A stretch of DNA of 64,000 nt from Apostichopus japonicus (Eukaryota > Echinodermata > Holothuroidea > Aspidochirotida > Stichopodidae): the NCBI RefSeq assembly GCF_037975245.1, contig NC_092579.1:10816678-10880677 (forward strand), read 5' to 3'. A program made the translations under genes and the position numbers. The notes below the pieces were generated by a model, which made no database searches, was not told the DNA's origin, and saw nothing but the letters and a program-made list of their open reading frames with translations. Below are positions 25,105-37,850 of this stretch, in pieces. Position 1 is the first letter of the stretch, and the number at the start of each line of letters is the position of its first letter.

Positions 25105-28100
25105 ACCAATATGATATTGGAATGTAACTTTTAGCTCGAACCAGCTATGCCACTTGAACTATTGTGACTCATCATCTTTACTCTGTCAATCTATCTACAG
25201 TAGCTGTTATCCATCTGTTATTCATCTTTCTACAGTACCTTTTTGAAGTAACTACTGAATGGGCGGTGTGAAAACCCCTCAGAGCAGTGCAACTGTATGA
25301 CAGCCTTTGGCTTAGCCATCCTTTACCAACTTTAAACCCTGCAGTCTTGTGTTTGAGGCAAGGGGGATTGCTTGACAAAGGATTGAACTATTAAGTTTAT
25401 GTAGACAGCTCAAAATTGGCAAAATACAATTAGCTTCCTACTCGTATTAACATGTAATAGATCAAGGTGGTCAGTTTTTTCACCATACATGTATCTGTGT
25501 TAGCAGCCTAGGATGTCATCATTTACAGTTTGTATTTAGGAATTCTATAAAATTATGTCTTTTTCTTTCACCTTGACACATGATGTGGTCGAGTACTTAT
25601 ATATGAATCAAGTAGAGCCTTGTTTACAGGAAACGTGCAGCATATCATACAACATGCCAGTTTCAGGGTTTGCAAAATTACTCAATCTTTTGGTTTACTG
25701 TATATGACCAGTTTACAGTGGTAACTTATCAGTAGTATAAAAAAGCTATACATATTTAGGGTTGAAATTTCACAACTTGAGTGTGGTTTTAATGGATTAG
25801 CTGTATTACATTTATCTATGGTTGTTTAAGTGCTCTGGAAACTCTTTTTGTGATGGATTTTTGTGAAAGTTGGATGCAATTTCCTCTGCAAGGTCACAAT
25901 TGCAACCACAAGCATTTCTCTGGCAACTAGAAATGTTCATCCTCTCCGTTTAGTCACTGGGCCGGTGTTCATTCAATCATCTGTTGGCAAAATTTTCAGA
26001 CATTGTATGAGAGCAAATTCAATAATTTCACCTATGGTAGTGAGCAAAACTTTTGCCAAAATCGTGCAAAACTGGCAAATACTTCACACAAAATACCTGA
26101 CATTACACTCATATTTTCATGCATATTGTGTTGAAACTTTTTATCTTTTTCATTCTATTTATGTCAAGAGACATGCTGAAGTGTATAAGAAGCCTCATAG
26201 AGAAAGTTTCATGAGTGCAGTAGTAGCAGAAAGACATGACAGTAATCACATGGAGACTGATTTGGCTGGACATTCCAACTGAAAGTTATAATTTAGTTTT
26301 TTTCAATTTATATATATGTCTTTCACCAGCCATGATTGCTAATAATGAAGGCATACTGTGCATACCTGAGAAGGCAATGGGTTGGGAGTAGGCATATTTC
26401 TTGGTCTTGCAGGTTTATTTGTATGTAGTTGTTTAAAGTTGCAGTATGGTATAATGCAGTTGAACCTCATATTGTGATAAGTTAAATACTGTCCTTGGAT
26501 ACAGTTAGTATTTTACCTCTGCAGACATTCTTAGATGTTTACTCTTTTAGGTACTGTAAAACTTCATAGCATCAAGCAAATGATCCCAATAACTATAAAA
26601 AGCAACTCAATGTTATTATTGATCAGAATTCAAGTCAATTGAGAAAGCACTTTACAGTATGCAAGCAGAATAACAATTGGAATGGTTGTTCAAATGATGA
26701 TAAAAAAAGGGGTGTGGCAGGAAAAGTTTGTAGGTATACAGTATTTGCTCGTGTTACTATCATAATTATATATCATATTTCTGCCACCTAATCATACAGT
26801 TAATCAAGAAGAATTTTATATTAGTGACTACTAATTAGTAAACAATGTTAAAATAAATAACAAATCTTAACATTAAAACACTATAGAAATATGCTCTTTG
26901 CAAATCACAGGTGACATATGTTCTGTTCATTTATTGACAGATCTATTTAGTCTAAAGAGGTTCTTTTCACTGTGAAAAGGTATTGTTGTGGCAGGAGGAA
27001 ACAGTTATCCTTCAGCAAGGTTCATATAATGTTATTTTCTGAACATTGCAGCAAATGAACCCACCCATTGTATGTTAAACATTCTGTGGTTTCAGTCAGT
27101 CTTGACAGTCAATTAACATTTCCTTGCTGTCAAGGAAGTATGCAATTACCTCTTTGTTTAATTAACAAGAAATTTCATGTTGCATTTTGCCTGGATCAAA
27201 CACAACAGCAAACTTTAATTTATGTGCATTTTGTGTATGGCATTTTGTAGTTTTGGTTTCTTGCTGAAAGCTTTGTAGTCAGGTCAGTGTGAGTGTGTGT
27301 GTATGTGTATGTGTGTGACACATAAGTTTGTATGCACGATAACTCAACAAGGGCTATGATTGATCAATGCTATATTTGGTGGGTGGGTGGTCCATAATTA
27401 GTTGATAAAAATATTGATTTTGGTGCTCATATCATGAATATTAATGAGGTCACAGGGTTAAACCTACAGTAGACAACCGTAAGACACAGTTTCATCAAAG
27501 GTGAGTGTGTTATTGATAGGTAGCTTACACATGGCGATGTGTGTTACAATGGATAACGTGTGTATTTATGAGGAGGTGTGGCTTTGTAAGGCAATTATTG
27601 ATCTTGCTTCATCATTACATACTTGGAGTGTTCCCTGTTAATGAGCAGCAGAAGGAACCATGAAATGTTTTCATTCTGGTTGATAGTACCTTGCTATGCC
27701 AAATGTATCTTGGAAATACCCTAGCTGGTTGTTTCATATGTAAATAAGTATGCGCTTATTTCTACTTACGATCTAGTTGCTGGGAAAAGCAGCGATTTGT
27801 TTTGTTATTGAAGTGATATCATAGCATATTTGTGGTGAATAAATGCAATACTTTAATCTGGTGACATTGCAACAAGAGGACTGCATGTACTTGGTGATTT
27901 CAATAAACACAATTTGCAATTGATAATTGTATTTTATTGTTTATTTCATTAACTATTATTGGCAGATGAATGAAAATCCCCATTCCTTTACATTTTTATT
28001 ATTACGGAAGGGACTAAAATCTTGTCATGGTGCTCTCTAGCATAAAATAATTTAAAATAATTAGATGAACCCAATTGCCTGTGATGCTATAACATCATTT

Positions 28101-28316
28101 GATGTTGTAACAACTTTGTCACAAAACTATTGCATTCTTTGGACTCGGTCACTAGCAAACCATGATGCTGTCACATTGAATATTCAGATAAGGTGACAAA
28201 CAATTCAGTCTGCTACAATCCGAACTCCTGATTGCTAAATGATTGCTTAATGAGTGCTAAATTGGATTAAAGGGATTGATGCCACGGCATGAAACAAGGA
28301 AAGTCGAAGACTAGGT

Positions 28317-29401
28317 TGTTACGAGGGCCCATTGTAGCCTAACGCTAGTGAGAAACCTAATGTTATAATGTGGAGAGTAATTGAAATTGCCTACGTGATA
28401 AATCAGTATTTGAGAAATTAGGTCGGGTTACCGTGTCACAATGTTATAATACACGATTGTTCTGGTATATTCCTTATGATGACGCGCTGGTCTCGGGTTG
28501 ACGTCGGTTTGCGTGAGATCGCGTGTAAGCTGTACACATTTTCGTGGATTCTCTGGAATATTCGCGAGCGATGCAAAGGACTTCCAAGAATAGAGAAACC
28601 GGGTCGCGTTGTTACTCGGGTGTATCGAGAGAGATCTAGATGATTCTTGACATGGCGAATCGTATATAAACCCGCCCAGATCGGAGAGTTTCTTAGTTTC
28701 TGTACGAATACAAGCGACGACACATTATATCATTCTACAATATATCGTCAGTGCTCAACTACCAGTATTTTCTGAAGGATTGAGATATCGATACCAAGAT
28801 TGGTTCTACACTTCCATTCAGAAGTTTGAAGAGGACTTTGCTGTGAAACTACAGGTTTCCAGTGTTTATTTCGGAGAAGGTGAAGAATTTCTGTCTCCGT
28901 TGAGGAAGTTCGTTACGCCAGGAGTTAGTGGCTATAAAGCTGATTTTGGACTGACTCTGGTAATATTTAGTCGGCGAGAAGTTCGACTTGTGCTTCACTC
29001 TATTGTGGCTGGAAGTCCGTCTTCTATTTTGGAGCATCGCCGGAAAGAAGGTGACTGCTGATTCTGGGATCGCGAGAAACTTCGTCGAGGACCAGTGAAT
29101 TTCGCGGTACAACGGACCGAGAATCGTCGTCATCGAGGTCGTGGCCGCTGTGGGATATCGCCGTTGGAAGAGACCAGCGTGTTTTAAAGTGTATCCTATC
29201 TTGTTAAGTTTGTGAGTAATTTTCTATATATTTGTAATTACCATTTGTTGTTGTTGGTTAAAACTCCATTGTTCAATATAGTTTACGTTCTCATTTAAAA
29301 TCTCTAGACTCGTCAATTTGTCTGTGTTCCTTACGGAAACGAACCCAGGCTTGTGTCTCGTTAAAATTAATTATCGAGACCTCTCGCATTCCAACGTAAC
29401 A
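28317..29401. mobile_element. Solo LTR, 1,085 bp, TSD AGGT
   Basis: The insert starts TGTTACGAGG and ends AACGTAACA, so it has TG...CA ends and a short terminal inverted repeat TGTTACG/CGTAACA. AGGT precedes it (28313-28316) and follows it (29402-29405). The left arm has the uninterrupted site, ACTAGGTGTTATG (read in reverse complement near 19525). A TATA box with TATATAAACCC near 28665 fits an LTR promoter. No coding region accompanies it, so it is a solo LTR, probably gypsy-like from its 4-bp TSD and length; that family call is tentative. Open frames inside it are not genes. Confidence 0.88.
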
Positions 29402-32064
29402 AGGTGTTTTGAAGAAAAAGTTGTACTTTACTTTTTTGGTGAAGGAAAAGAAAACTTACATATTGATCTTTGAAGTGTTAACACTGGGAAGGTGTGTGTG
29501 TGTGGGGGGGGGGGGGGGGTCCATTGCAACCAGCCTTCACACTAACTCCGTCAGCATGTGTACCGCATATACTGAGCAGAACATTTTGGGTGTGTCTCTC
29601 CCCCCCCCCCCACCATGACTATCTCTCTAGGGAGGCTGATTTATGTATAACATTTCCACTGCTCCCTCCCCCATACCCAAGTGTTTTCGTAGGGAAATCT
29701 CAGAAAGTTACACCTACAACAGCATTCCTAATGCTAAACAACAGCCCAATCATTTAAGTTTGGAAAAGGCAATGGTCAGGCAAAACTCTTCTTCACACCA
29801 ACATCATGCAGTATACTACTGCCAAGGGGATTGGGGTCTGGGGCTCAATAACCTCTCATAGGTTGGTCTGATAGGATGAAACATCTCAACACGTTAAGGC
29901 TTCAAGCTTTGTAAAAATGACAGGTTATGTATCTTACATTAATGCAAACAAAGAGGTATACATGGCTCTGAATGTAAGTAGAACATAAATAAACTCTAAA
30001 TGTAAGCTAACAAGAGCGCCCTCTGTTAATATAAGTGTTCTTTGGCCACATTCGCTTGCCATTTTAACCACGAGACATTTTAAATCGGGCAAAGATAGTG
30101 AGTCCCATCTGTGGTCTTGTACCAACAACATAGGTTCTAAGTCAACGTGGCCTCCCACTGTGGCGTAGCTAACATTCAATTGTTAGGGGGGCAAGATTTT
30201 CGTAAGGGGGGAAATCCCGTGATGGTTGATGGTAGGAATTACCAAGAAATATATGTATTAACGGGCACCTCGTCTGCAAAAATACACATCCAATGGTTCA
30301 GTACAGTTCCACGTGAAACATGACACACTTTCATTTAATTTACCTCTATTGCAGAGACAGTCGTCGTGGTTTTTGCATAATTCCGCACATTATGAAAAGG
30401 ATACAATGAATAAATTAGCTACTCTAATTCACTAGGCCTGCATGCCCAGATTTCCACACAAACAAGTTTCACTAAGCATATTGGGCCTATAAGTGCAGTG
30501 AAAATTCTCCTCAAGTGGCATCATAAGTCGCTGAAAATACACATGGGTTGCTAGCGTTAGTTTGTAATAGTTATACAACCGGCCAAATTATTGGCGCTTA
30601 TTCTGTAGGACGATATTGATCAACGCGGTCTCCGTATGTGGGTATGATGAAGGCCCAAAATGTATATCTCGGTCTGATTTCCAAGTTCTGACCTTACATG
30701 AAGTATGAGCCCTGAGGTATGAATACTTTTGATTAGAACTCGAAAAAATGTAAAAAAAGTATTTTGAATACATAACTGGATTTCATTTGGGTGGGGGGGG
30801 GGGGGCAAGACTGTAGCACAAAGCAAATTTGAAAGAAAAAAATCTGGCTCCCTCTGCTTACGCCACTGGCCTCCCTAGCTGTATAGACTCGGAATGATAT
30901 CATAAATATCTACCCTTTCATTCTCCTCTCACTCATCTCTACAATAATGCATTTGATCGTCCTGATCATTGCATCAATGGACCCAGCGAGTCCAACTCTA
31001 GGGCAAACAGTATTTTTATCAATTTTTATGACGTTATATTGTGGAGCGGTATTTGGCGCCAATGCATGTAAACTTTGCCCGACTGGCTTGTATTCTATAT
31101 TTAAATATTAAAAACAAAGTTAATTTTTTCAATGTCATTTCGATTGCCTCCGACCTCTGGTAACTTTCTTATTATAGTTTTTACAATTTTTTATGTCTTT
31201 TTAACATGCCGCCTTTTATTCAAGTAGAAAAGAAAAGATATGAAACGTAAGAAGTAAGAGAAAGTGTCATGCTGTATATACGCCACAAATTATTATGCCA
31301 TTGCATGTTGCATTTCCGACTTATTGACGTACACGACTACATCACATCCGCTTGGAGTTAAAAGACGGGAAAATCGGGATTTAATTTTCAAAACGTACCT
31401 TTGCAATTAGCTTTCAAGGTAATAATAAGTTTCAAGTTGACAGATCTTTCCAGTGCTGTGGGGTTTGCCTTAGAAAGTATTCTTATGAAGCGCCCTCACA
31501 TGGAGAGCAACTTACACTGAGCTAATACTGTACATGGATATCACGTGAAAGCATCGGTCTGCCATAATATGCATTCGGAGGTTCAGCTTCCTATAGACCT
31601 CTTCATTTAGACACCATAATTAATCAGGCTAACCCTAATGGTAAACCTATAGGGTGAGGGTCAACGCCATAATTGTTTGGAAAATTCTTTTCGAGGTCGA
31701 AAACCTTTCCACTTAATTAATGCCGCACATATAAATTTTAGTTCCAACCAAGATTTTGACTTTCTTAAGACTTTAATATTTTGGACATGCCATTCTCCTG
31801 TGATTCTGTGACGTTATCACACTCGTTTGGAAGGTGGGAAAGTTTTCCATAGAACTATTAGTTCGGCAAGTTTCTTTCGATTTTTAGCCTCAGTTTGAAA
31901 ATATGGCCAGTTGAGCACTTTAAAGGTCAAGCGACACGTAGACTTGACTTTACATAATATTAAACTTAACAATTCTTACATTAACAAAAACCCAACACCG
32001 CGATTTTTTTCCGTCTCCAAAGGGGTAGAAATCGGTAAAAAGTACTATTACGTAATAGATTCAG

Positions 32065-32079
32065 TGACGTCACGGGGGG
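32065..32079. promoter_or_regulatory. Subterminal TGACGTCA (CRE-like) motif, left side of the transposon
   Basis: TGACGTCACGGGGG lies about 140 bp inside the left end. Its inverted partner is at 37995-38008, about 150 bp inside the right end. Another TGACGTCA in an AAATGACGTCATTT palindrome is at 32352-32365, upstream of the P2X7-tail-like gene. CRE sites bind CREB/ATF factors; a promoter or transposase-binding role here is inferred. Confidence 0.5.
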
Positions 32080-32489
32080 AGCGCAGAAGAGTGCAAACTG
32101 TATGTGTTCTGCGCAGTGCATTGGGTATGTAGAAATCTCAAACTTCTCGAAAATATTACCTTTTTCAGCAGTCTGTTACAAGAAAGTTAAGATTTGGATT
32201 GAGATGAAAAATCACAAATTTATACATAAGACATCGAACAAAACATCCATTGACTTCGTTTTTCATAAATTCCTTGCATTTTCTTCCTATCAAGCAACAT
32301 AAACTCCGCAAAAATCGGCTAGATTGACTCGTTCAGGGAAAGCTGAAAACAAATGACGTCATTTGTTTACCAAGCCGAAAGTGCATGACATCGTCGCATA
32401 CGTACGATATTGCTACCACATACAGTTTCTATACACGCACTGTAGTACGAATATATACACAGCACAGCATAGCTTATACATATCGCGAA

Positions 32490-34293
32490 ATGGCTGCCGG
32501 TGGCATTGACACACAGTATTTAGATAGCAACGGCGAAGAAGTAAGGGAAATGGAGGACATGGTGGACTATCGTGGGGGAGTTTTTCCCTACATGTTCGAA
32601 CCGGAGACCAGCGAAGAGGAAGCGGGATCGGACAGCGATGTCGAAATTGATCGTCTTGACGGAATACAACGGTAACGTTACGCCTAGCGTACTATACTGT
32701 ATATAGGATAGTAGTGTCACTAGTTAGGCCTAGAACCGATGAATGTTTCCTAACTTTGCTCATACTCTTAGCTAGCCAATTTGTTGATGGGGCAGCAAAA
32801 TTAACATGAAAGTGCGGTCGAGTTAAGTTAAGGAAGCTACTATTTTCCTTAAAAGTTGTGTCAGCACATGCCCCGGAACATGTCACACAGACATATTTCA
32901 TTTGGTTAGTAGATTGAAGGAGCCAATTGGAAGAGTGCACAACAAATTCAGAGGTGGCCTATTATTAATTTCCTAGCAGTTGTAGTGGCAAATAAGTGAA
33001 GTTACCACAAATCAGGGAAAGGGTGGGGGGGGGGGATGGAGAAGGTGGCACCTCACACCACCTTTTTGTTATTTCCGCTTCAGCTAATTTCATAACCAGA
33101 TTTTCTCAATCTAGGGAATGGATTCAGAAGTGGGAAAAAGTTGGAAACGAGGCAACATCGGCCTGTTTTATTTTCCTTTGCAGCATTCTCCCAACAGAGG
33201 CAAGACTTCTAAGAAGAGGCTACCCCCTCCTTACTAGTGATGTTATTTGTAAGGAGTTAAGTTCAACGGTAGATTGCCCTTCAGAGGTGCCCCTTTTCTA
33301 TTTTGACATGTTAGTACAGTATGCCCCAATAATTGAGGTCGGTATGAAGTCATTGAATTGGCTCTTTATTATTTGAACTGGTTTGTATTGTTTACAGGTG
33401 TCATTGTGGCCAATGTGCTGTAATGCCTACAGCAAGGGAGTGTAGATGCTGCAGCAAAATAGATAAGTAAGGACTGTGATGGATGAAGAAGGTGCTGGAT
33501 GCATCACCTTACACCCAGGTTTTGAAGCTATGTGCCTGAACCCATTGTTTCTTCAGACAGCCTACTACATGTACCGTCAACAGTATGGTGGACGTGCACA
33601 GGAAAACAGGATCCAAGAGTAAGTATAGAATACATTATTTTTGTTGTATACCTTTATTCATTGCTCTGACCTGCTGTTGAAAGATGTAACAATACAGAGG
33701 GTGTATTCATAGTTTTGTTTTGTTGTGAAAGGAATAACAGTAAGATATAGATTTGATCAAGAAAATTTGTGCACCATGTTCAAAACCTGCTTCTGATTAG
33801 GTCATTTTGTCCAAAAACTGGTGTAATGCCCTTGAGGTTAACCCTTATCATGCTGACTGACATAGTAGTCATTAACACTGAGCCATGGAACCAAATGCCA
33901 CACAAAAAATGTCCACCATGCTTGTGCACGATCCATTTACAAATTTTAGTCCCCGAGATACAATGATCAGTTTGTATAAATGGCATAGCTAGGCTTACTT
34001 TAGGGGAGGCAGATTTAGGGGCCAAGCAAATTCTGGAAATCATATGGAAATTTATTTTAAAATTGACGTCCCCAGATGGCTACCAAGCTTTTGTGTGTCT
34101 TCATCATTTATAGCTGGTTTTCATGATTATTTTACAGGAAATACAGACACAGAGCATACAGACAACTTGCACGGATGAGCTAGCAGTTTTTAGGGAAGGA
34201 TATTGTGTTGTTCTCCTATCCTATGCAGTAAGGAGGATTAGAGAAGCTTTACCATCTGAACAGTATGAAGGATTTAAATTATCAAGACTGTGA
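32490..34293 (+). pseudogene. Cysteine-rich P2X7-tail-like (ballast-type) gene in the transposon, broken
   Basis: Exon 1 (32490-32671) starts MAAGGIDTQYLDSNGEE and carries PYMFEPETSEEEAGSDSD, an acidic stretch. Its donor (GTAACG) joins in phase 2 to an exon at 33398-33618 that begins RCHCGQC and continues AVMPTARECRCC. After a frameshift near 33466, that exon reads HPGFEAMCL and ends in phase 2 at a GTAAGT donor. A third exon from 34138 (acceptor TTTTACAG) reads EKYRHRAYRQLARM and, after an in-frame stop and a frame change, VRRIREALPSEQYEGFK. The C-x-C-x2-C, E-C-x-C-C, AYRQ and IR-x-x-x-P-x-x-x-Y-x-GF pattern matches the zinc-binding cytoplasmic domain at the end of P2X7 receptors and its many stand-alone relatives; no channel part is present. 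At least two frameshifts and one stop make it a pseudogene. The function of stand-alone copies is unknown. Confidence 0.7.
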
Positions 34294-35166
34294 GAATGTG
34301 GACTGTTTATGCAAAGTCATAGTATCTTTTCTGCAAAGTTTTATAGAAACAGGGTTCAGTCCTGTCTGTTTTGTGGCTGAATGGTGAACATTTTGGAATT
34401 CCAGCTTACATTTTTCTGGTTCATGGTATTAACTACAATCTTGGATGAAATTTTACATTTTCAAGTTTGGGAAGTACATAACAGTAATAAATAATAAAAA
34501 CTCAAGTTAATTTTTTGTATGTATTCTCTCTTATAAGCAAAGCTGTCACTTCTAGTAGCCTGCCAACAAAATCTGTATGATTGAAACCTCAAATATACTA
34601 GGTTAAAATAGAAGAATAGTTTGAATAAAGTACTCTAAACCACTATGTCAATGGGATCTGGAGAGCTTAGGCTTTCATTTTAATAAAAGTGTAATGAGAA
34701 TCAATCTGAAATTGTTCATTAATCCATGGAATATCAAGGTTACTTGATCATAAATGGGACAAAAAAAATCACATTTTATCCCATGCGGGGAACAAACAGC
34801 AAATTTCTGTCAATTCTTTTCGAGAAAAAAAAATTGGCAACATGTTTGAAACACCAAAGTTGCATACAAATAGTAAGTCAGCATGAAATTTATATTTATG
34901 AAGTCTAAGCTCTCTAGAGAGGAATACTTGTCATTGGAACTTTTTTTAAATATAATGTTATCATTTAGTTAGTTAGAATGGAAACCAGATGTAAGTAAAA
35001 CTTTAATGTAAAACTTTAGCAACTTCCCTAAAGGCTAGCCACCTGTTAATTAACACTGCTCTGCAGCTGTGCCAAAACATCATGTGAACAGACAATTCAC
35101 AGAGTCGATTGCTCCCCACTACAATGAAACAAAATTAGAAATTGGGAGGCCATCAACTACAGTACT
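34294..35166. other. Spacer between the two convergent transposon genes
   Basis: AT-rich, no coding pattern. Candidate polyadenylation signals on both strands (for example AATAAA near 34623) fit the ends of convergent genes. Confidence 0.35.
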
Positions 35167-35337
35167 TCAGCAAAGCTTTTGAAATCTGCTTCGGTGTTGA
35201 TTTATGGCATCCTCATTGTTCGGATGAACATAGGAGCTTGCAAGTGGTGGGGGCTCTTTTCTGACAGGAACAGGACACTCCTCTCCCAGAGTTCCACTGA
35301 AGTTGTTGCAAGCAGTCAAGAAGTTCCCATACATAAT
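35167..35337 (-). pseudogene. C-terminal exon of the Kolobok-like transposase
   Basis: On the - strand an exon begins after a TTCTACAG acceptor (35338-35345) and ends at a TGA at 35167. It includes PVPVRKEPPPLASSYVHPN and then E-D-A-I-N-Q-H-R-S-R-F. From memory, an I-P-V-P-x-P-L ... R-S-R-F ending is typical of THAP-type Kolobok transposases. It is in the right order with respect to the two upstream fragments on this strand. Confidence 0.5.
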
Positions 35338-36038
35338 CTGTAGAATAGTAAAGATATGAAGAATAATATAATAATAGTTCATTAAAACATACCATTTAGA
35401 TAGAGGCATTCCAATCACTCCATTTCGGTCAATAGGCATGGCACAGTTGTCAGTCAAGTCTTTGGATGCCCAACTAAGGCGACAGCTGAGTATACACCTC
35501 AATTGGTGTGGATACATGGGTCAGGTTTTACCTGACAACTTGTGCCTGAACAATTCCAATATATTTTTTACTGATTACAACAAAAACACTACACCTGTTT
35601 GTGCACCTAATATTATGGATTATGTAATCTTCAGCAGGATGTGTGGTCATTGTCTCAGTAGCCTAACCACTGTTTATGTAGTAAAGTAAAAACAGAGTAA
35701 CATCCTGTCCCATCCCCTTGTAATCCATGGTAAAAGAGTGTATAAGATGCAACTTTCACCATTTGTATTCAGTAGCAGATATCCAGCCATGTGAAGATAT
35801 AATATACTCTGTTAAATCCAACTACTTGTTTGTGCCTTTATTTCTTGTTCACATACAGCTGTGACAACTCTACCAGATACAGTATGTATATGCTAATTGA
35901 AGTAAAGACTGATGGCCTCACCACACATTCCAGACTACCCCACAGTGTTGGTGTCAAAATTAATAATGATCCTCTTTCCAGAAAGTTATGGCACCAATTG
36001 ATTTTCCAGACTAATCTACTATCAATCTTGAAAATTAC

Positions 36039-36279
36039 CTTGAAGCGTCATCTTTGTCATGTTCAGATGAGTTAACTGATGGAGTGTAGTCCAGACTACC
36101 TGGCGGTTTTTTGGTGTATCCCGATGTGGATGCCACAGCAGCAGACGGACCATCATCGCCACTGTGAGATGGCCCTGGTTGCTTTGATGGTGTTCTTGTC
36201 TCTGTTGGTCCAGTCAGCAACTTCAATTTTGGTAGGGGGACCAGTGAACACTGACTTCTGCATACATGTGTTACATTCA
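36039..36279 (-). pseudogene. Linker exon of the Kolobok-like transposase
   Basis: An exon on the - strand is bounded by an acceptor (TAATTTTCAG) and a donor (GTAATT). It encodes a Ser/Pro/Thr-rich linker with SLDYTPSVNSSEHDKDDAS. A D-x-x-Y-x-P-S-x-x-S-S-E-x-D linker commonly follows the THAP domain in these transposases. The exon is open through its length, but the catalytic core expected downstream (36030-35350 on this strand) is not recognisable, so the gene looks internally deleted or badly decayed. Confidence 0.5.
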
Positions 36280-37578
36280 CTGAAAATTAGAATAAACGCT
36301 TATTATACCACACGCATACAGTAGGCTGCTCTTGGACAGGGGTCAGCTGCCTAGATGGTTCACTTATCTTTTCTGAAGAAGAGCATATCCTCCTGCTTTA
36401 TGTGGCTGCAAAAATATGGGCCACTCACACCATGAGCATTGCAAATGACTTCAGCTTGGTTTCATATAGTATAACTACAATATAATCTCCCTTCTCTCAG
36501 TAACTATAGATGTAGCCTTTATATTTTCCTGTGAAGCCATCAGGTATAGCCTCCTCAACCACTCTCGTCAGGCAGGCGGATATGATGGATAAAATACAAT
36601 GTATATTATCCCCTAGTCAGCCTGCCCAATGTGCAGTTTTAATTGCTATTTTGCTTTCAACGAGTACTGTTTCTAAAATTTTGGCCCCTGTACTCACTTC
36701 TGCTATAGAATACTCTATAGATGTATGAAAGTTTTCCATTCTTCCTTGTATTACCCTAGCTTACACTTCTGTACCACATTTTCTCCCCCACCCCCACCCT
36801 CCCCATTCATCACTCTATTAAAACCTATTTATGGGAACCTTTCGGCCTTAATACTGCTGCCTCCTTTTTGTCTGGTAGCTTGCCCCCCATATACATGCCT
36901 CGATGTTTTACTGGTAGAGATTCCTTTTATCCCGTTCAAAACTGACTACTTAAATCTTTAATGCCTGTCACCACCCTCCCCTCCCCCATTTCCCAACTGT
37001 TTTTCGGTAATATCAAGCACATGTCTATAAGATCATGCTACCTTTAGATGGAGATGTACATTCTGCAGAATCCTGCCTTTATTTTCACTGCAGTTGGTTG
37101 GGGAACAGCTTCTAGATTAATCTAAGTATTGAAAATTGGGAAAGAAAATAACAAGGAAGTTATGAAAGTTCATTTAAGAAAGCAGTTTGATATGTTTGAA
37201 AGTACCTGTCACAAGCGTTTTCTCTTGTAACAAAAAATGCCAAAATTGCAGCCCAACCAACAAAAATGGCAAAATATAAGGATGTCATTTACTGTGAAAC
37301 ATATGAGCTATGACTCTGAGTATATAGATAGGTGGGAGCACATTATAATATTGGGCAAAATGACATGTGAACATCTTATGCTTGTTATTCTGGATTTTTC
37401 ATGATGTACCACAGATAAAAGTTAATATAGCCCTAGCCTACGCCTAACTTTATCGTCGCCGTACCTAATTTAGGGCCTAACTAACTGAATGAAACTATAA
37501 GAATTAGCCTACTGTAAGTTAGTAATAATACCAAGTTAGTCCTTGTTGTAGTAGGCCTAGGCCAGAAAATACACTTAC

Positions 37579-37850
37579 TCTTTTCCGATCCAGCTTCGCA
37601 ACTACTGGTCTACTTGTTTCTATATCTCCTCGAGATTTGAAGATACTTTCTCCAAATAGAGAAGGAACGGCATTGTCTTGTAGACGGCGAGCTGTTGGTG
37701 TTCCAAGTCCAAGTTGCGCGGATAGGCGATGGGAATCGAAACTTTAACTGGTGAAGGGCGCACTGCACACATAAGATTCGCTCGAAGGTCCAAGCCAATC
37801 TGTACTTAGGCAACTAGGTTGGCTGAGTGCACTGGTACTAAGCTATCGCT
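37579..37850 (-). pseudogene. THAP-domain exon of the Kolobok-like transposase, with a stop codon
   Basis: One - strand frame reads YVCSAPFTS, a TAA stop, then SFDSHRLSAQLGLGTPTARR and N-A-V-P-S-L-F. This matches the second half of a THAP zinc-finger (VCS-x-H-F ... L-G-L ... A-V-P-S-I-F), a DNA-binding module of P-element and Kolobok transposases. The exon ends at a GTAAGT donor (37573-37578). The conserved His is replaced by Pro in CSAPF, a stop interrupts the domain, and the N-terminal C2CH half is not recognised, so DNA binding is unlikely to survive. Confidence 0.65.

Noticed and set aside
21584-26282. Mirror-image open frames (21584-21934 on - and 25863-26282 on +) that look like a duplicated gene
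   Set aside because: The two versions differ mostly by amino-acid-changing substitutions (for example S/R, V/I, K/A, A/V, S/I) and one is frameshifted. That is what non-coding drift looks like, and no domain is recognisable.
20569-27250. Mirror-image frames at 20569-20772 and 27068-27250
   Set aside because: Same reasoning: differences such as N/S, Y/F and L/F with no synonymous excess, and no start, splice or domain support.
28436-29133. Three frames of about 93-95 codons between 28.4 and 29.1 kb
   Set aside because: They lie wholly within the solo LTR, have no domain and overlap on both strands.
35830-36075. + strand frame with CDNSTRYSMYMLIEV that faintly recalls a Kolobok transposase core motif
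   Set aside because: It is on the opposite strand to the other transposase exons and the resemblance is too weak; it could at most be an inverted fragment.
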